Shown piece after piece: positions 42,358-50,476 of a stretch of 64,000 bases of DNA (positions within the stretch are counted from its first letter, which is position 1; every line of letters begins with the position of its first letter). A program made the translations under genes and the position numbers. Origin of the DNA: Pseudomonas sp. PDM14 (lineage in GTDB: Bacteria; Pseudomonadota; Gammaproteobacteria; Pseudomonadales; Pseudomonadaceae); assembly GCF_014851905.1 (NCBI RefSeq), contig NZ_JACVAQ010000002.1:868001-932000 (forward strand). The letters run 5' to 3'. Below the pieces are notes generated by a model. That model was not told where the DNA came from. It made no database searches and saw only the letters and a program-made list of their open reading frames with translations.

Positions 42358-43692
42358 ATGCGTTCTCTGTTCTGGCGCATCTTCGCCAGCTTCTGGCTGG
42401 CCATCGCCCTGGTCGCCGGGCTGTCCATCCTGCTCGGCCACGCGCTGAACCAGGACACCTGGATCCTCAGCCACCACCCGGCCGTGGAGGGCCTACCGGA
42501 AAAGTGGGCGCAACGCTACGAACAGAAGGGTCAGGGCGCCGCCCAGCAGTTGCTGGAGATGCGCAAGCGCCGTTTCCACCTCGACACCCAAGTGCTCGGC
42601 GACAACGGCGAACCACTGGTACAGGGCACGTTTCCACCGCGAGCCGCCGCCTTCGAGGCACGCCAGAACAACGAGAAGCGCCTGCCCTGGCGGCGCATGA
42701 CCACCGAATACACCAGCCCGACCACCGACGAAACCTACCTGTTCATCTACCGCATTCCGCACCCGGAACTGGCCGAATGGCACCGCGACAGCCTGCTCTG
42801 GCCGCTCAGTGCGCTGGGCATCGCCCTGGTGGTGCTGACCCTGCTCAGCGTGCTGCTGACACTCTCCATCACCCGCCCGCTGGGACGCTTGCGCAGTGCG
42901 GTGCATGACCTCGGCCAGACCGCCTACCAACAGCACAGCCTGGATCAGCTGTCCGGGCGCGGTGATGAGTTTGGCGTGCTGGCCCGCGACTTCAACCGCA
43001 TGGGTGCGCGCCTGCAGGACCTGATCGGCAGCCAGCGCCAGTTGCTGCGCGATGTCTCCCACGAGCTGCGCTCGCCCCTGGCGCGCCTGCGCATCGCCCT
43101 GGCGTTGGCTGAACGCGCAGGCCCGGAAGAACGCGAAAAGCTCTGGCCGCGCCTGTCGCAGGAATGTGATCGCCTGGAAAACCTGATCAGCGAGATTCTC
43201 GCTCTCGCCCGCCTGGATGCCGACCCCGGCGCGCCCAGCCCCATCGACCTGCCCAACCTGCTGGTCAACCTGAAGAGCGACGCGACCCTGAGCGATCCGC
43301 AGCAGCAGGTGCACATCCACCTGAATGCCTCGCCGTCGCCGCTGCAAGGCTGGCCGGACATGCTCGCCCGCGCGCTGGACAACCTGCTGCGCAATGCCCT
43401 GCGCTTCAACCCGCCGGGCCAGCCGATCGACCTGCAGGTCAGCGAGCAGCCGGGCTGGCTGCGCATCAGCGTGCGCGACCACGGCCCCGGCGTGCCGGTG
43501 CAGTTGCTGGAGAAGCTTGGTGAACCGTTCTACCGCGTGCCCGGGCAGAGCGCCGCCGGGCATGGCCTGGGGCTGGCCATCACGCGGCGCGCAGTGGAGC
43601 GGCATGGCGGGCGACTGCTACTGGCCAATCACCCGCAGGGCGGCTTCATCGCCACCCTCGAACTGCCACAAGGCAACGCGCTGAAGGATTAA
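42358..43692 (+). CDS. CpxA/CpxS-like sensor histidine kinase
   Basis: This 444-residue inner-membrane kinase has one membrane helix at about 7-28, a periplasmic domain of about 115 residues, a second helix (about 148-170), a HAMP domain starting ITRPLGRLRSAVHDL, the H-box RDVSHELRSPLARLRIAL (H235) and an ATPase domain with DNLLRNALRF, DHGPGVP and GLGLAITRRAVERHGG. It should phosphorylate the CpxR-like regulator encoded upstream. ATG 42358 has a GAGGAAA site; a frame starting at 42337 is not supported. Confidence 0.9.
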   Translation: MRSLFWRIFASFWLAIALVAGLSILLGHALNQDTWILSHHPAVEGLPEKWAQRYEQKGQGAAQQLLEMRKRRFHLDTQVLGDNGEPLVQGTFPPRAAAFEARQNNEKRLPWRRMTTEYTSPTTDETYLFIYRIPHPELAEWHRDSLLWPLSALGIALVVLTLLSVLLTLSITRPLGRLRSAVHDLGQTAYQQHSLDQLSGRGDEFGVLARDFNRMGARLQDLIGSQRQLLRDVSHELRSPLARLRIALALAERAGPEEREKLWPRLSQECDRLENLISEILALARLDADPGAPSPIDLPNLLVNLKSDATLSDPQQQVHIHLNASPSPLQGWPDMLARALDNLLRNALRFNPPGQPIDLQVSEQPGWLRISVRDHGPGVPVQLLEKLGEPFYRVPGQSAAGHGLGLAITRRAVERHGGRLLLANHPQGGFIATLELPQGNALKD

Positions 43693-43703
43693 ATCCTTCA
43701 GCG
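43679..43703. repeat. perfect inverted repeat across two converging stop codons
   Basis: Eleven-base arms (CGCTGAAGGAT and its complement) flank a 3-base centre. The kinase stop and the nitroreductase stop both lie inside the repeat. There is no T run, so intrinsic termination is uncertain; it may still halt RNA polymerase or stabilise both 3' ends. Confidence 0.7.
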
Positions 43704-44258
43704 CGGCCAGTCGCTGACGAAATCAGCCGTGGCCAGCGGCAACGGCTGGCGCCGCTCGCCTTCCACCTGGCCGAGGTAGATGAAACCGACGATGCGCTCG
43801 TTGTCGGCCAACCCCAGCCCAGCCATGACGTGCGCGTCGTAGGCCAGATCGCCCGTGCGCCAGATGGCGCCCAGGCCCTGAGCATGCGCCGCAAGGACGA
43901 TGCCGTGGGCCGCGCAGGCTGCCGCGAGCAATTGTTCCTCGGCCGGCACCTTGAAGTGGTCATGCAGGTGAGCGATGGCCACCACCAGCAACGGCGCCCG
44001 CTGCGGCATGCCACGCGCCTTGCTCAGCGCCTCGGGCTTGGCGTCCGGATTGCCAGCCAGCAGCGCAGCGGCGAACAGCTCGCCCAACTGCGCGCGCCCT
44101 TCACCTTCGACACAGAGAAAACGCCAAGGCCGCAATTGGCCGTGATCAGGCGCGCGCAGGGCGGCGCGGAACAGCAGCTCACGCTGTGCGGCATCGGGTG
44201 CCGGCGCATGCAGGCGCGCTACGGACACACGGTTGAGTAGCAGGTCGAGGGCTTGCAT
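43698..44258 (-). CDS. YdjA-like nitroreductase
   Basis: This 186-residue FMN-dependent nitroreductase of the compact YdjA type has RAPDHGQLRPWRFLCVEG (FMN binding, about 36-53), ACAAHGIVLAAHAQGLGAIWRTG and ERIVGFIYLGQ. Such enzymes reduce nitro groups or quinones with NAD(P)H; the natural substrate is not known. It converges on the kinase gene and is divergent from trkH. Confidence 0.88.
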   Translation of the reverse strand: MQALDLLLNRVSVARLHAPAPDAAQRELLFRAALRAPDHGQLRPWRFLCVEGEGRAQLGELFAAALLAGNPDAKPEALSKARGMPQRAPLLVVAIAHLHDHFKVPAEEQLLAAACAAHGIVLAAHAQGLGAIWRTGDLAYDAHVMAGLGLADNERIVGFIYLGQVEGERRQPLPLATADFVSDWPR

Positions 44259-44453
44259 TGGCCATCTCCACGGGAACAGGCAGGCATTCTAGTGCCCGGC
44301 TCCGCGGTTTTGGCAAAAAATGCCGCACGCAGACGCTATTCAAGGGAGCGGCCAGCGCAGGTAGAATGCCCGGCCGGTCGATGCTGCTCCGCCGGCAGGC
44401 AACTGCCAATGGCGCATCAAGAACAGGCGCCAGCGCGTTGCGCGCCGAGCCCA

Positions 44454-44461
44454 CCTAGACT
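44454..44461 (+). promoter_or_regulatory. possible -10 element of trkH
   Basis: CCTAGACT ends 29 bases before the trkH ATG. The same octamer precedes three other genes in this window. No strong -35 is seen. Confidence 0.35.
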
Positions 44462-44490
44462 CAGCTCTTCACCTTGCGGAAATTTTCTTA

Positions 44491-45945
44491 ATGTCTGTGC
44501 CGACCCTGCGCATCATCGCGTTCATCAACGGCATCTTCCTGATCACCCTGGCCATCAGCATGATGGTCCCGATCGTCACCCTGCTGGTCTTCGAGCGCCC
44601 GCAGGACATCAACTCCTTCCTCTGGTCGAGCCTGATCACCTTCATCGCCGGCCTGGCCATGGTGATCCAGGGCCGCCCGCAGAATTCGCAGCTGCGCCCG
44701 CGCGACATGTACATGCTCACCGTGTCGAGCTGGGTACTGGTGTCGATATTTGCCGCCCTGCCCTTCGTCTTCACCCAGCACGTCAGCTACACCGACGCCT
44801 ACTTCGAGAGCATGTCGGGCATCACCGCCACCGGCGCGACCATCTTCACCGGCCTGGACAGCATGTCGCCGGGCATCCTCATGTGGCGCTCGCTGCTGCA
44901 CTGGCTCGGCGGCATCGGCTTCATCGCCATGGCCGTGGCGATCCTGCCGATGCTGCGCATCGGCGGCATGCGCCTGTTCCAGACCGAATCCTCGGATCGC
45001 TCGGACAAGGTCATGCCGCGCTCGCACATGGTCGCCAAGTACATGGTGGTGGCCTATGTCGGCATCAGCAGCCTGGCGGTGCTGGCCTTCTGGCTGGCCG
45101 GGATGAACCTGTTCGACGCGATCAACCACGCCATGTCGGCGATCTCCACCGGCGGTTTCTCCACCTCCGACGCCTCGCTGGCCAAGTGGCAGCAGCCGGC
45201 GGTGCACTGGGTCGCGGTGGTGGTGATGATCCTTGGTAGCCTGCCGTTCGTACTCTATGTCTCGACTCTGCGCGGCAACTACAAGGCGCTGATCCGCGAC
45301 GAGCAGGTGCGCGGCTTCATTTTCATCCTGCTGGCCTGCTGGCTGGCGCTGGGCACCTGGTACTGGGCGACGACCAACCTGCACTGGCTCGACGCCGTGC
45401 GCCACGTGGCGGTAAACACCACCTCGGTGCTCACCACCACCGGCTTCGCCCTCGGCGATTACACCCTGTGGGGCGGTTTCGCCGGCATGCTGTTCTTCTA
45501 CCTGGGCTTCATCGGCGGCTGCTCGGGCTCGACTGCCGGCGGGCTGAAGATCTTCCGTTTCCAGGTCGCCTACATCCTGCTCAAGGCCAACCTGCAGCAG
45601 CTGGTGCATCCGCGCGCGGTGATCAAGCAGCAGTACAACCGCCACCGCCTGGACGAGGACATCGTCCGCTCGATCCTGACCTTCTCGTTCTTCTTCACCA
45701 TCACCATCGCCACCCTGGCGCTGGCCCTGACCCTCTGTGGGCTGGACTGGATCACCGCGCTGTCCGGCGCGGCCAGCACGGTCTCCGGCGTAGGGCCGGG
45801 CATGGGCCCGATCATCGGCCCGGCCGGCAACTTCTCCAGCCTGCCAGACGCGGCCAAGTGGCTGCTGACCTGCGGCATGCTGCTGGGGCGGTTGGAAATC
45901 CTCACCGTATTGGTGCTGTTGCTACCCGCCTTCTGGCGCCACTGA
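44491..45945 (+). CDS. trkH: Trk potassium uptake protein TrkH
   Basis: This 484-residue membrane protein has four pore-loop regions with selectivity-filter glycines: GITATGATIFTG, AISTGGFST, LTTTGFALGDY and SGVGPGMGPI. TrkH forms the K+ channel of the Trk system and works with cytoplasmic TrkA, which is not in this window. The LLHWLGGIGFIAMAVAILP motif and the length are standard. The ribosome-binding site is modest (GCGGAAA). A large palindromic structure follows immediately after the stop. Confidence 0.94.
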   Translation: MSVPTLRIIAFINGIFLITLAISMMVPIVTLLVFERPQDINSFLWSSLITFIAGLAMVIQGRPQNSQLRPRDMYMLTVSSWVLVSIFAALPFVFTQHVSYTDAYFESMSGITATGATIFTGLDSMSPGILMWRSLLHWLGGIGFIAMAVAILPMLRIGGMRLFQTESSDRSDKVMPRSHMVAKYMVVAYVGISSLAVLAFWLAGMNLFDAINHAMSAISTGGFSTSDASLAKWQQPAVHWVAVVVMILGSLPFVLYVSTLRGNYKALIRDEQVRGFIFILLACWLALGTWYWATTNLHWLDAVRHVAVNTTSVLTTTGFALGDYTLWGGFAGMLFFYLGFIGGCSGSTAGGLKIFRFQVAYILLKANLQQLVHPRAVIKQQYNRHRLDEDIVRSILTFSFFFTITIATLALALTLCGLDWITALSGAASTVSGVGPGMGPIIGPAGNFSSLPDAAKWLLTCGMLLGRLEILTVLVLLLPAFWRH

Positions 45946-45946
45946 G

Positions 45947-46089
45947 AAAAAGCCGCTCGGACCTACTGCGCACACCCCAGTCGCGTGCGGGCAGTGCTCG
46001 CAATGCTCATGGACAGACAGTCCACTGCGCTTGCTGCGCGCTGGCCGCACGCGACTGAGGCGCGCTCGCTACGGTCGGAGCGGCTTTTT
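45947..46089. repeat. 143-base nested palindrome between trkH and an AraC gene
   Basis: The outer arms, 45947-45962 and 46074-46089, are complementary apart from one base (AAAAAGCCGCTC against GAGCGGCTTTTT). The inner arms, 45978-45990 and 46045-46057, are perfectly complementary over 13 bases (CAGTCGCGTGCGG). Further in, GCAGTG (45991-45996) pairs with CACTGC (46023-46028), and TGGAC with GTCCA. The outer arms alone would be a good bidirectional terminator for trkH and the converging araC-type gene; the interior looks like an added structured element. Confidence 0.8.
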
Positions 46090-46111
46090 CGGCGCAGGAA
46101 ACGATCGCTCC

Positions 46112-47116
46112 CTACAACTTCGCGCGGTACTCGCCCGGCGTGCTGTCGAACCAGCGGCGGAACGCGCGGAAGAAGTTGCTCGGGTCGGCGAAGCCCAGCA
46201 GGTAGGCAATCTCCAGCAGGGTCAGGTTCGGCTGGGCGAGGTACTGCCCGGCGAGCTCGCGACGGGTGTCGTCGAGCAGGTGCTGGTAGCTGGTGCCCTC
46301 ATCCTGCAGGCGGCGCTGCAGGGTGCGCTCGGACAACAGCAGCGCCTGGGCCACCGCTTCGCGCTTGGGCTCGCCTTGGGGCAGCAGGCGGCACAGCACC
46401 TGGCGCACCTGGTGGGTCACGCGGCTGTCGGAGAAACGCGCCAGGTATTCGCCGGCAAAACGGTCGTGCAGCTGCGCCAGTGCCTCGTTGGCGGAAGGCA
46501 GCGGAGCGTCGAGATCGGCGCGGTCGAAGATCATCCCGTAGCGCTCGGCATTGAAGCGCAGCGGCGCCTGGAACACATCGCGATACGGCTGCAGGTTCTC
46601 CGGCGGCGGCCCCTGGAAAGTGACCTCGCGAACGCGGATCGGCTTGCCGGTGAGCCAGCGGCAGAACGCCAGGGTATAGGCCAGGGAAGCCTCGGAGCTC
46701 TGCCGCGCCGGTGGCAGTTGGTCGCCATGGATGGCGAAGATCAGCTCGTAGCCATCCAGCGTGGGATGAAAGCTCAGGTCCGAGCCCTCGCCGATGATGC
46801 GCTGATAGCGCACCAGGCGGGTGAAGCCCTCCTGCAGATTGCGACTGGACATCAGCGCGTAGCCGACCACGTGGAACGCCATGGGCCGAACCGACAGGCG
46901 CGCCATGTTCAGGCCGATGGCCGGGTCGCCGGACGCCTCCACAGCGCAGCGCCACAGGCGGGTCATGCCGTCCTGCGGGAAGCGCGCCTCCGGATCGTCG
47001 AGGGCGGCGTAATCGAGGCCCAGCTTGGCAAAGATGGCGCGGCAGTCGACGCCGCCCAGCTCCAGAGCCTGGACGATGCTGGAAGCCCAGCTGGAGGATG
47101 TGGTGCGTTCGCTCAT
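46112..47116 (-). CDS. AraC-family regulator with arabinose-binding-like N-domain
   Basis: This 334-residue regulator has an N-terminal ligand domain of about 200 residues (GVDCRAIFAKLGLDYAALDD, SFHPTLDGYELIF), as in the OruR/ArgR-like AraC group, and a C-terminal helix-turn-helix pair: LLLSERTLQRRLQDEGTSY and IAYLLGFADPSNFFRAFRRW followed by TPGEYR. The ATG at 47116 is chosen; a frame to 47263 adds residues without homology. The ligand and targets are unknown. A 13-base repeat lies 39-51 bases upstream of its start and again near the next gene. Confidence 0.88.
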   Translation of the reverse strand: MSERTTSSSWASSIVQALELGGVDCRAIFAKLGLDYAALDDPEARFPQDGMTRLWRCAVEASGDPAIGLNMARLSVRPMAFHVVGYALMSSRNLQEGFTRLVRYQRIIGEGSDLSFHPTLDGYELIFAIHGDQLPPARQSSEASLAYTLAFCRWLTGKPIRVREVTFQGPPPENLQPYRDVFQAPLRFNAERYGMIFDRADLDAPLPSANEALAQLHDRFAGEYLARFSDSRVTHQVRQVLCRLLPQGEPKREAVAQALLLSERTLQRRLQDEGTSYQHLLDDTRRELAGQYLAQPNLTLLEIAYLLGFADPSNFFRAFRRWFDSTPGEYRAKL

Positions 47117-47377
47117 GGGCGTCTTCTTGTTGTGGTGAATCACGGGCAGGCGGGCCAAGGATACTAACCCACGGCAAAAGATGACAGACCGCACAGGAAT
47201 GCGGGTTGTGGCCTGCCAGCACGGCTCGCCAAGGGCGAAATGCCGGATAAATGACACCAACATGTCCGAACGTCGGTTTTACGCCTCTCTCCCGAACCAG
47301 CCCGGCAAACGAAGTGTCACAAGAGTCCTGTTCAATGAATCGTGCGCGCCCTTCAGCGCTCACCAGAGGATGACACC

Positions 47378-47545
47378 ATGCCCGTTTCGACCATTCAGCC
47401 TGTGACCACCTCCCACGCCACCAAGCAAATCGAGCGTCCCGTTAGCAAGCCGTTCGACAATGGCGGCCATATATTCCGCGGCGTACGCACTGATCGCGGC
47501 GGCGACTGGCGCACCGGCGGCACGCTCTCCGGTGGTGGCCGTTGA
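47378..47545 (+). CDS. possible 55-residue hypothetical protein
   Basis: ATG 47378 has GAGG eight bases upstream. The product (PVSTIQPVTTSHATKQIERP, then FDNGGHIFRGVRTDRGGDW) is polar and glycine-rich with no motif I know. Another plus-strand frame (47460-47705, beginning MAAIYSAAYALIAAATGAPA) overlaps it. Neither is certain; coding status is low-confidence. Confidence 0.3.
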   Translation: MPVSTIQPVTTSHATKQIERPVSKPFDNGGHIFRGVRTDRGGDWRTGGTLSGGGR

Positions 47546-47801
47546 GCCCTGCAGCACCGCGCTAGCGCAGCACCCCGCCTATCCGCGCAGCTGCAGGCGT
47601 CCTGCCTGTAGCGCGTGGAGCCTCACCGCCCCCCTCTCCCTATACCTGCCAACAGCCGACCCTGATCGTCAGCCGGTCTCTCCTTGCGCGCCAATCTGCG
47701 CATAGTGGAGACAGTCGCCGCGTGCCATTCACGGCCAATTTCGTGCGCCCAAGGATACTAATCTGGCGCCGTATGCCACTGGCCGCCACGGACCGCCGTC
47801 C

Positions 47802-47807
47802 TACACT
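47802..47807 (+). promoter_or_regulatory. possible -10 element of the DUF962 gene
   Basis: TACACT lies 27 bases before the DUF962 start; the -35 is unclear. Confidence 0.3.
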
Positions 47808-47834
47808 GAGCGCGACAATGACAGGAGGTACGCC

Positions 47835-48152
47835 ATGAGCGCCGAAACCACCGAACGCTTCAACAGCTTTGCCGAGTTCTACCCCTACTACCTGCAGGAG
47901 CACAGCAACGACGTGTGCCGCCGCCTGCACTACGTGGGTAGCCTGCTGGTCCTCAGCATCTTCGCTTACGCCGTGGTCACCCAGCAGTGGCTGTGGCTGC
48001 TGGCCATGCCGCTTGCCGGCTACGGCTTCGCCTGGGTCGGCCACTTCATCTTCGAGAAGAACAAGCCCGCGACCTTCCAGTACCCGCTGTACAGCCTGAT
48101 GGGCGACTGGGTGATGCTCAAGGACGCCTTTACCGGGCGCATTCGCTTCTAA
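47835..48152 (+). CDS. DUF962 (Mpo1-like) membrane protein
   Basis: This 105-residue protein has two or more hydrophobic segments and the DUF962 motifs RRLHYVGSLLVLSIF and GHFIFEKNKPATFQYPLYSL. Yeast Mpo1 in this family is an iron-dependent dioxygenase in fatty-acid alpha-oxidation and uses histidines in similar positions; activity here is an inference. It has a strong AGGAGG site and starts cleanly at 47835. Confidence 0.88.
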   Translation: MSAETTERFNSFAEFYPYYLQEHSNDVCRRLHYVGSLLVLSIFAYAVVTQQWLWLLAMPLAGYGFAWVGHFIFEKNKPATFQYPLYSLMGDWVMLKDAFTGRIRF

Positions 48153-48279
48153 GCCCTTGCGACCGGCTGCACGTCGGCCATAGGCATTGGCAGTGGCCTC
48201 AGGGCGCTAGAAATCTGCCTTGCCCGGCTTGCAAGCTCGCATCCCTATGCAGTCCCGATACATAACAAGAGGACGCCTG

Positions 48280-48867
48280 ATGAACGCTCACGCTCGCTTC
48301 ACCCATATGGAAGACGGCAGCGCCGAGGACTGGGCCATCATCGCCCAGGATTTCGCCGCCTACGCCAAGCAGTTGCCGGACCGCATCCTCGCTCACCTCA
48401 AGTTGCTCGACGGCGACTTCGGTGGCTTTCCAGTGGACCGCCTGACCCATTCCCTGCAGACCGCCACCCTCGCCCACCGCGACGGCCAGGACGAGGAATA
48501 CGTGATCTGCGCGCTGCTGCACGACATCGGCGATACCCTGGGCAGCTATAACCACCCCGATATCGCCGCGGCCATCCTCAAGCCCTTCGTCAGCGCCGAC
48601 AACCTGTGGATGGTGGAGAAGCACGGCATCTTCCAGGGCTACTACTTCTTCCATCACCTGGGCATGGATCGGCACCTGCGCGAGCAGTTCAAGGACCACC
48701 CGCAGTTCCAGCGCACCATCGAATTCTGCGCCCGCTACGACGCCGCGGCATTCGACCCGCAGGCCGAAACGCTGCCGCTGGCATTCTTCGAGCCCATGCT
48801 GCGCCGCGTGTTCGCCCAGCCCAAGCAGTCGATCTACAAGGCCGCCATGGAGCGCCAGGCCAGTTGA
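48280..48867 (+). CDS. HD-domain phosphohydrolase
   Basis: This 195-residue protein carries an HD metal-binding domain: HSLQTATLAHRDGQDEEY, ICALLHDIGDTLGSYNHPD (the HD pair at about residues 84-85) and KHGIFQGYYFFHHLG. The pattern is that of the PhnZ/MIOX-like HD subgroup, which includes mixed-valent diiron oxygenases, so it could be an oxygenase instead of a phosphatase. The start has an AAGAGGA site. No substrate can be named. Confidence 0.8.
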   Translation: MNAHARFTHMEDGSAEDWAIIAQDFAAYAKQLPDRILAHLKLLDGDFGGFPVDRLTHSLQTATLAHRDGQDEEYVICALLHDIGDTLGSYNHPDIAAAILKPFVSADNLWMVEKHGIFQGYYFFHHLGMDRHLREQFKDHPQFQRTIEFCARYDAAAFDPQAETLPLAFFEPMLRRVFAQPKQSIYKAAMERQAS

Positions 48868-48902
48868 TCCATCCGTGATTCCTCGCCGTTCGGCGGTCGT
48901 GC

Positions 48903-48932
48903 TTGGCCGCCGACGGTGCCCGTGGTTATGAT
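48903..48932 (+). promoter_or_regulatory. candidate promoter of cyaB
   Basis: TTGGCC and TATGAT are separated by 18 bases and lie about 93 bases before the cyaB ATG. This is a fair match to the housekeeping consensus. Confidence 0.45.
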
Positions 48933-49024
48933 CCCCCACCCGCCAAGGCATTGGCTCAGGTCTTGCAGACCGTCCAGGCGCTCAGCAGAAGCGCCAGATA
49001 AACATCAGGGATCGCTCCAATTCA

Positions 49025-50413
49025 ATGAAGTCCGCCGCTCAGGAACCATCCAGGGTTCAGCCTGCTCCGTTGCTGCGTGAGTACTACTCGCGCGTTCTGG
49101 CCTATATCGCCACTGCCGCCAGCATCGCCGCCGGAACCTATTCCCAGCACTTCAGCTACGACATTCTGTGGCTGGTGCCCTACGCCCTCCTCTACCCGCA
49201 CCTGGCCTACCACCTGGGCAACCGTTTCAAGCGCGATCATCCAGAGAAGACCGGCCTGGTGCTGCTGTTCATCGACGCCGCGCACGCCGGCATCGCCGCG
49301 GTGATGATGGGCTTCTCGGTAGTGCCGGGGCTGATGTGCCTGCTGATCTTGAGTTTCAGCGCGATGATCTCCGGCGGCCTGCGCCAGGTCGGCCTGGCCC
49401 TACTGATCGCCGCCGGCGGCATGGCCCTGACCACCGCCCTGGTGCATCCGCCGGTGCGCGCGGCGACGCCGATCCTGGTCTCGCTGGTGAGCATCCTGCT
49501 GAGCATTCTCTACATCGGCATCACCGCCTACTTCGTCCACGAGCAGGGCAAGCGCCTGGCCCTGGCCCGCGGCGAGATAAAGAAGGAACAGGAAAAGGCC
49601 GCGCGCCTGGCGCGCAACCTGGCCAAGTATCTGTCGCCGCAGGTCTGGGAAATGATCTTCAGCGGCAAGCGCACCGTGCGCCTGGAAACCCAGCGCAAGA
49701 AGCTCACCGTGTTCTTCTCCGACATCAAGGGCTTCACCGAGCTGTCCGAAGAGCTGGAAGCCGAGCAGCTCACCGACCTGCTCAACACCTACCTCACGGA
49801 AATGTCGAAGATCGCCCTCAAGTACGGCGGCACCATCGACAAGTTCGTCGGCGACAGCGTGATGATTTTCTTCGGCGACCCGACCACCCAGGGTGCCAAG
49901 AAGGACGCGGTGAACGCCGTGTCCATGGCCATCGCCATGCGCAAGCACATGAAGGTCCTGCGCCAGCAATGGCGCGCCCAGGGCATCACCAAGCCGCTGG
50001 AAATCCGCATGGGCCTCAACACCGGCTACTGCACGGTGGGCAACTTCGGCGCCGACACGCGCATGGACTACACCATCATCGGCCGCGAAGTGAACCTGGC
50101 CAGCCGCCTGGAAAGCTCCTCCGAGGCCGGCGAAGTGCTGATCTCCCACGAGACCTACTCGCTGGTGAAGGACGTGATCATGTGCCGCGACAAGGGCCAG
50201 ATCGCGGTCAAGGGCTTCAGTCGCCCGGTGCAGATCTACCAGGTGGTCGACTTCCGTCGCGACCTGGGCGCCAAGTCCAGCTACGTCGAACACGAGCTGC
50301 CCGGCTTCTCCATGTACCTGGATACCACCGGCATCCAGAACTACGACAAGGAAAAGGTCATCCAGGCGCTCAACCAGGCCGCCGAGAAACTGCGCGACAA
50401 GGTCATCCTCTAG
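49025..50413 (+). CDS. cyaB: class III adenylate cyclase CyaB
   Basis: This 462-residue protein has an N-terminal MASE2 membrane domain of several helices (about 25-180) and a class III cyclase catalytic domain. Visible catalytic motifs are LTVFFSDIKGFTELSEELE with the first metal aspartate, DKFVGDSVMIFFGDP with the second, and NTGYCTVGNFGADTRMDYTI. In P. aeruginosa, CyaB supplies most of the cAMP that activates the regulator Vfr for type IV pili and type III secretion. The start ATG at 49025 is chosen by homology. A terminator follows. Confidence 0.94.
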   Translation: MKSAAQEPSRVQPAPLLREYYSRVLAYIATAASIAAGTYSQHFSYDILWLVPYALLYPHLAYHLGNRFKRDHPEKTGLVLLFIDAAHAGIAAVMMGFSVVPGLMCLLILSFSAMISGGLRQVGLALLIAAGGMALTTALVHPPVRAATPILVSLVSILLSILYIGITAYFVHEQGKRLALARGEIKKEQEKAARLARNLAKYLSPQVWEMIFSGKRTVRLETQRKKLTVFFSDIKGFTELSEELEAEQLTDLLNTYLTEMSKIALKYGGTIDKFVGDSVMIFFGDPTTQGAKKDAVNAVSMAIAMRKHMKVLRQQWRAQGITKPLEIRMGLNTGYCTVGNFGADTRMDYTIIGREVNLASRLESSSEAGEVLISHETYSLVKDVIMCRDKGQIAVKGFSRPVQIYQVVDFRRDLGAKSSYVEHELPGFSMYLDTTGIQNYDKEKVIQALNQAAEKLRDKVIL

Positions 50414-50430
50414 CAGCGAAGACAGCGAAA

Positions 50431-50460
50431 CGAAGAAGCCGCCGAAAGGCGGCTTCTTCG
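50431..50460. terminator. bidirectional terminator after cyaB
   Basis: CGAAGAAGCCGCC and GGCGGCTTCTTCG pair around a GAAA tetraloop. It lies between the converging cyaB and glycosyltransferase genes and can serve both. Confidence 0.85.
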
Positions 50461-50476
50461 TCTGCGGCGTCGCGTA

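Larger units (their letters stand above)
47117..47834. other. 718-base gene-poor region with a 13-base direct repeat
   Basis: This lies between the divergent AraC regulator and the DUF962 gene. CCAAGGATACTAA occurs at 47155-47167 and again at 47749-47761, both on the plus strand, bracketing 581 bases. One copy lies upstream of the araC-type gene and the other upstream of the DUF962 gene. Inside I see one small open frame with a fair start (47378-47545) and no recognisable mobile-element gene. Confidence 0.6.

Noticed and set aside
45947..46089. Integron attC site or gene cassette
   Set aside because: The nested palindrome lacks the attC end motifs RYYYAAC and GTTRRRY and no integrase is near.
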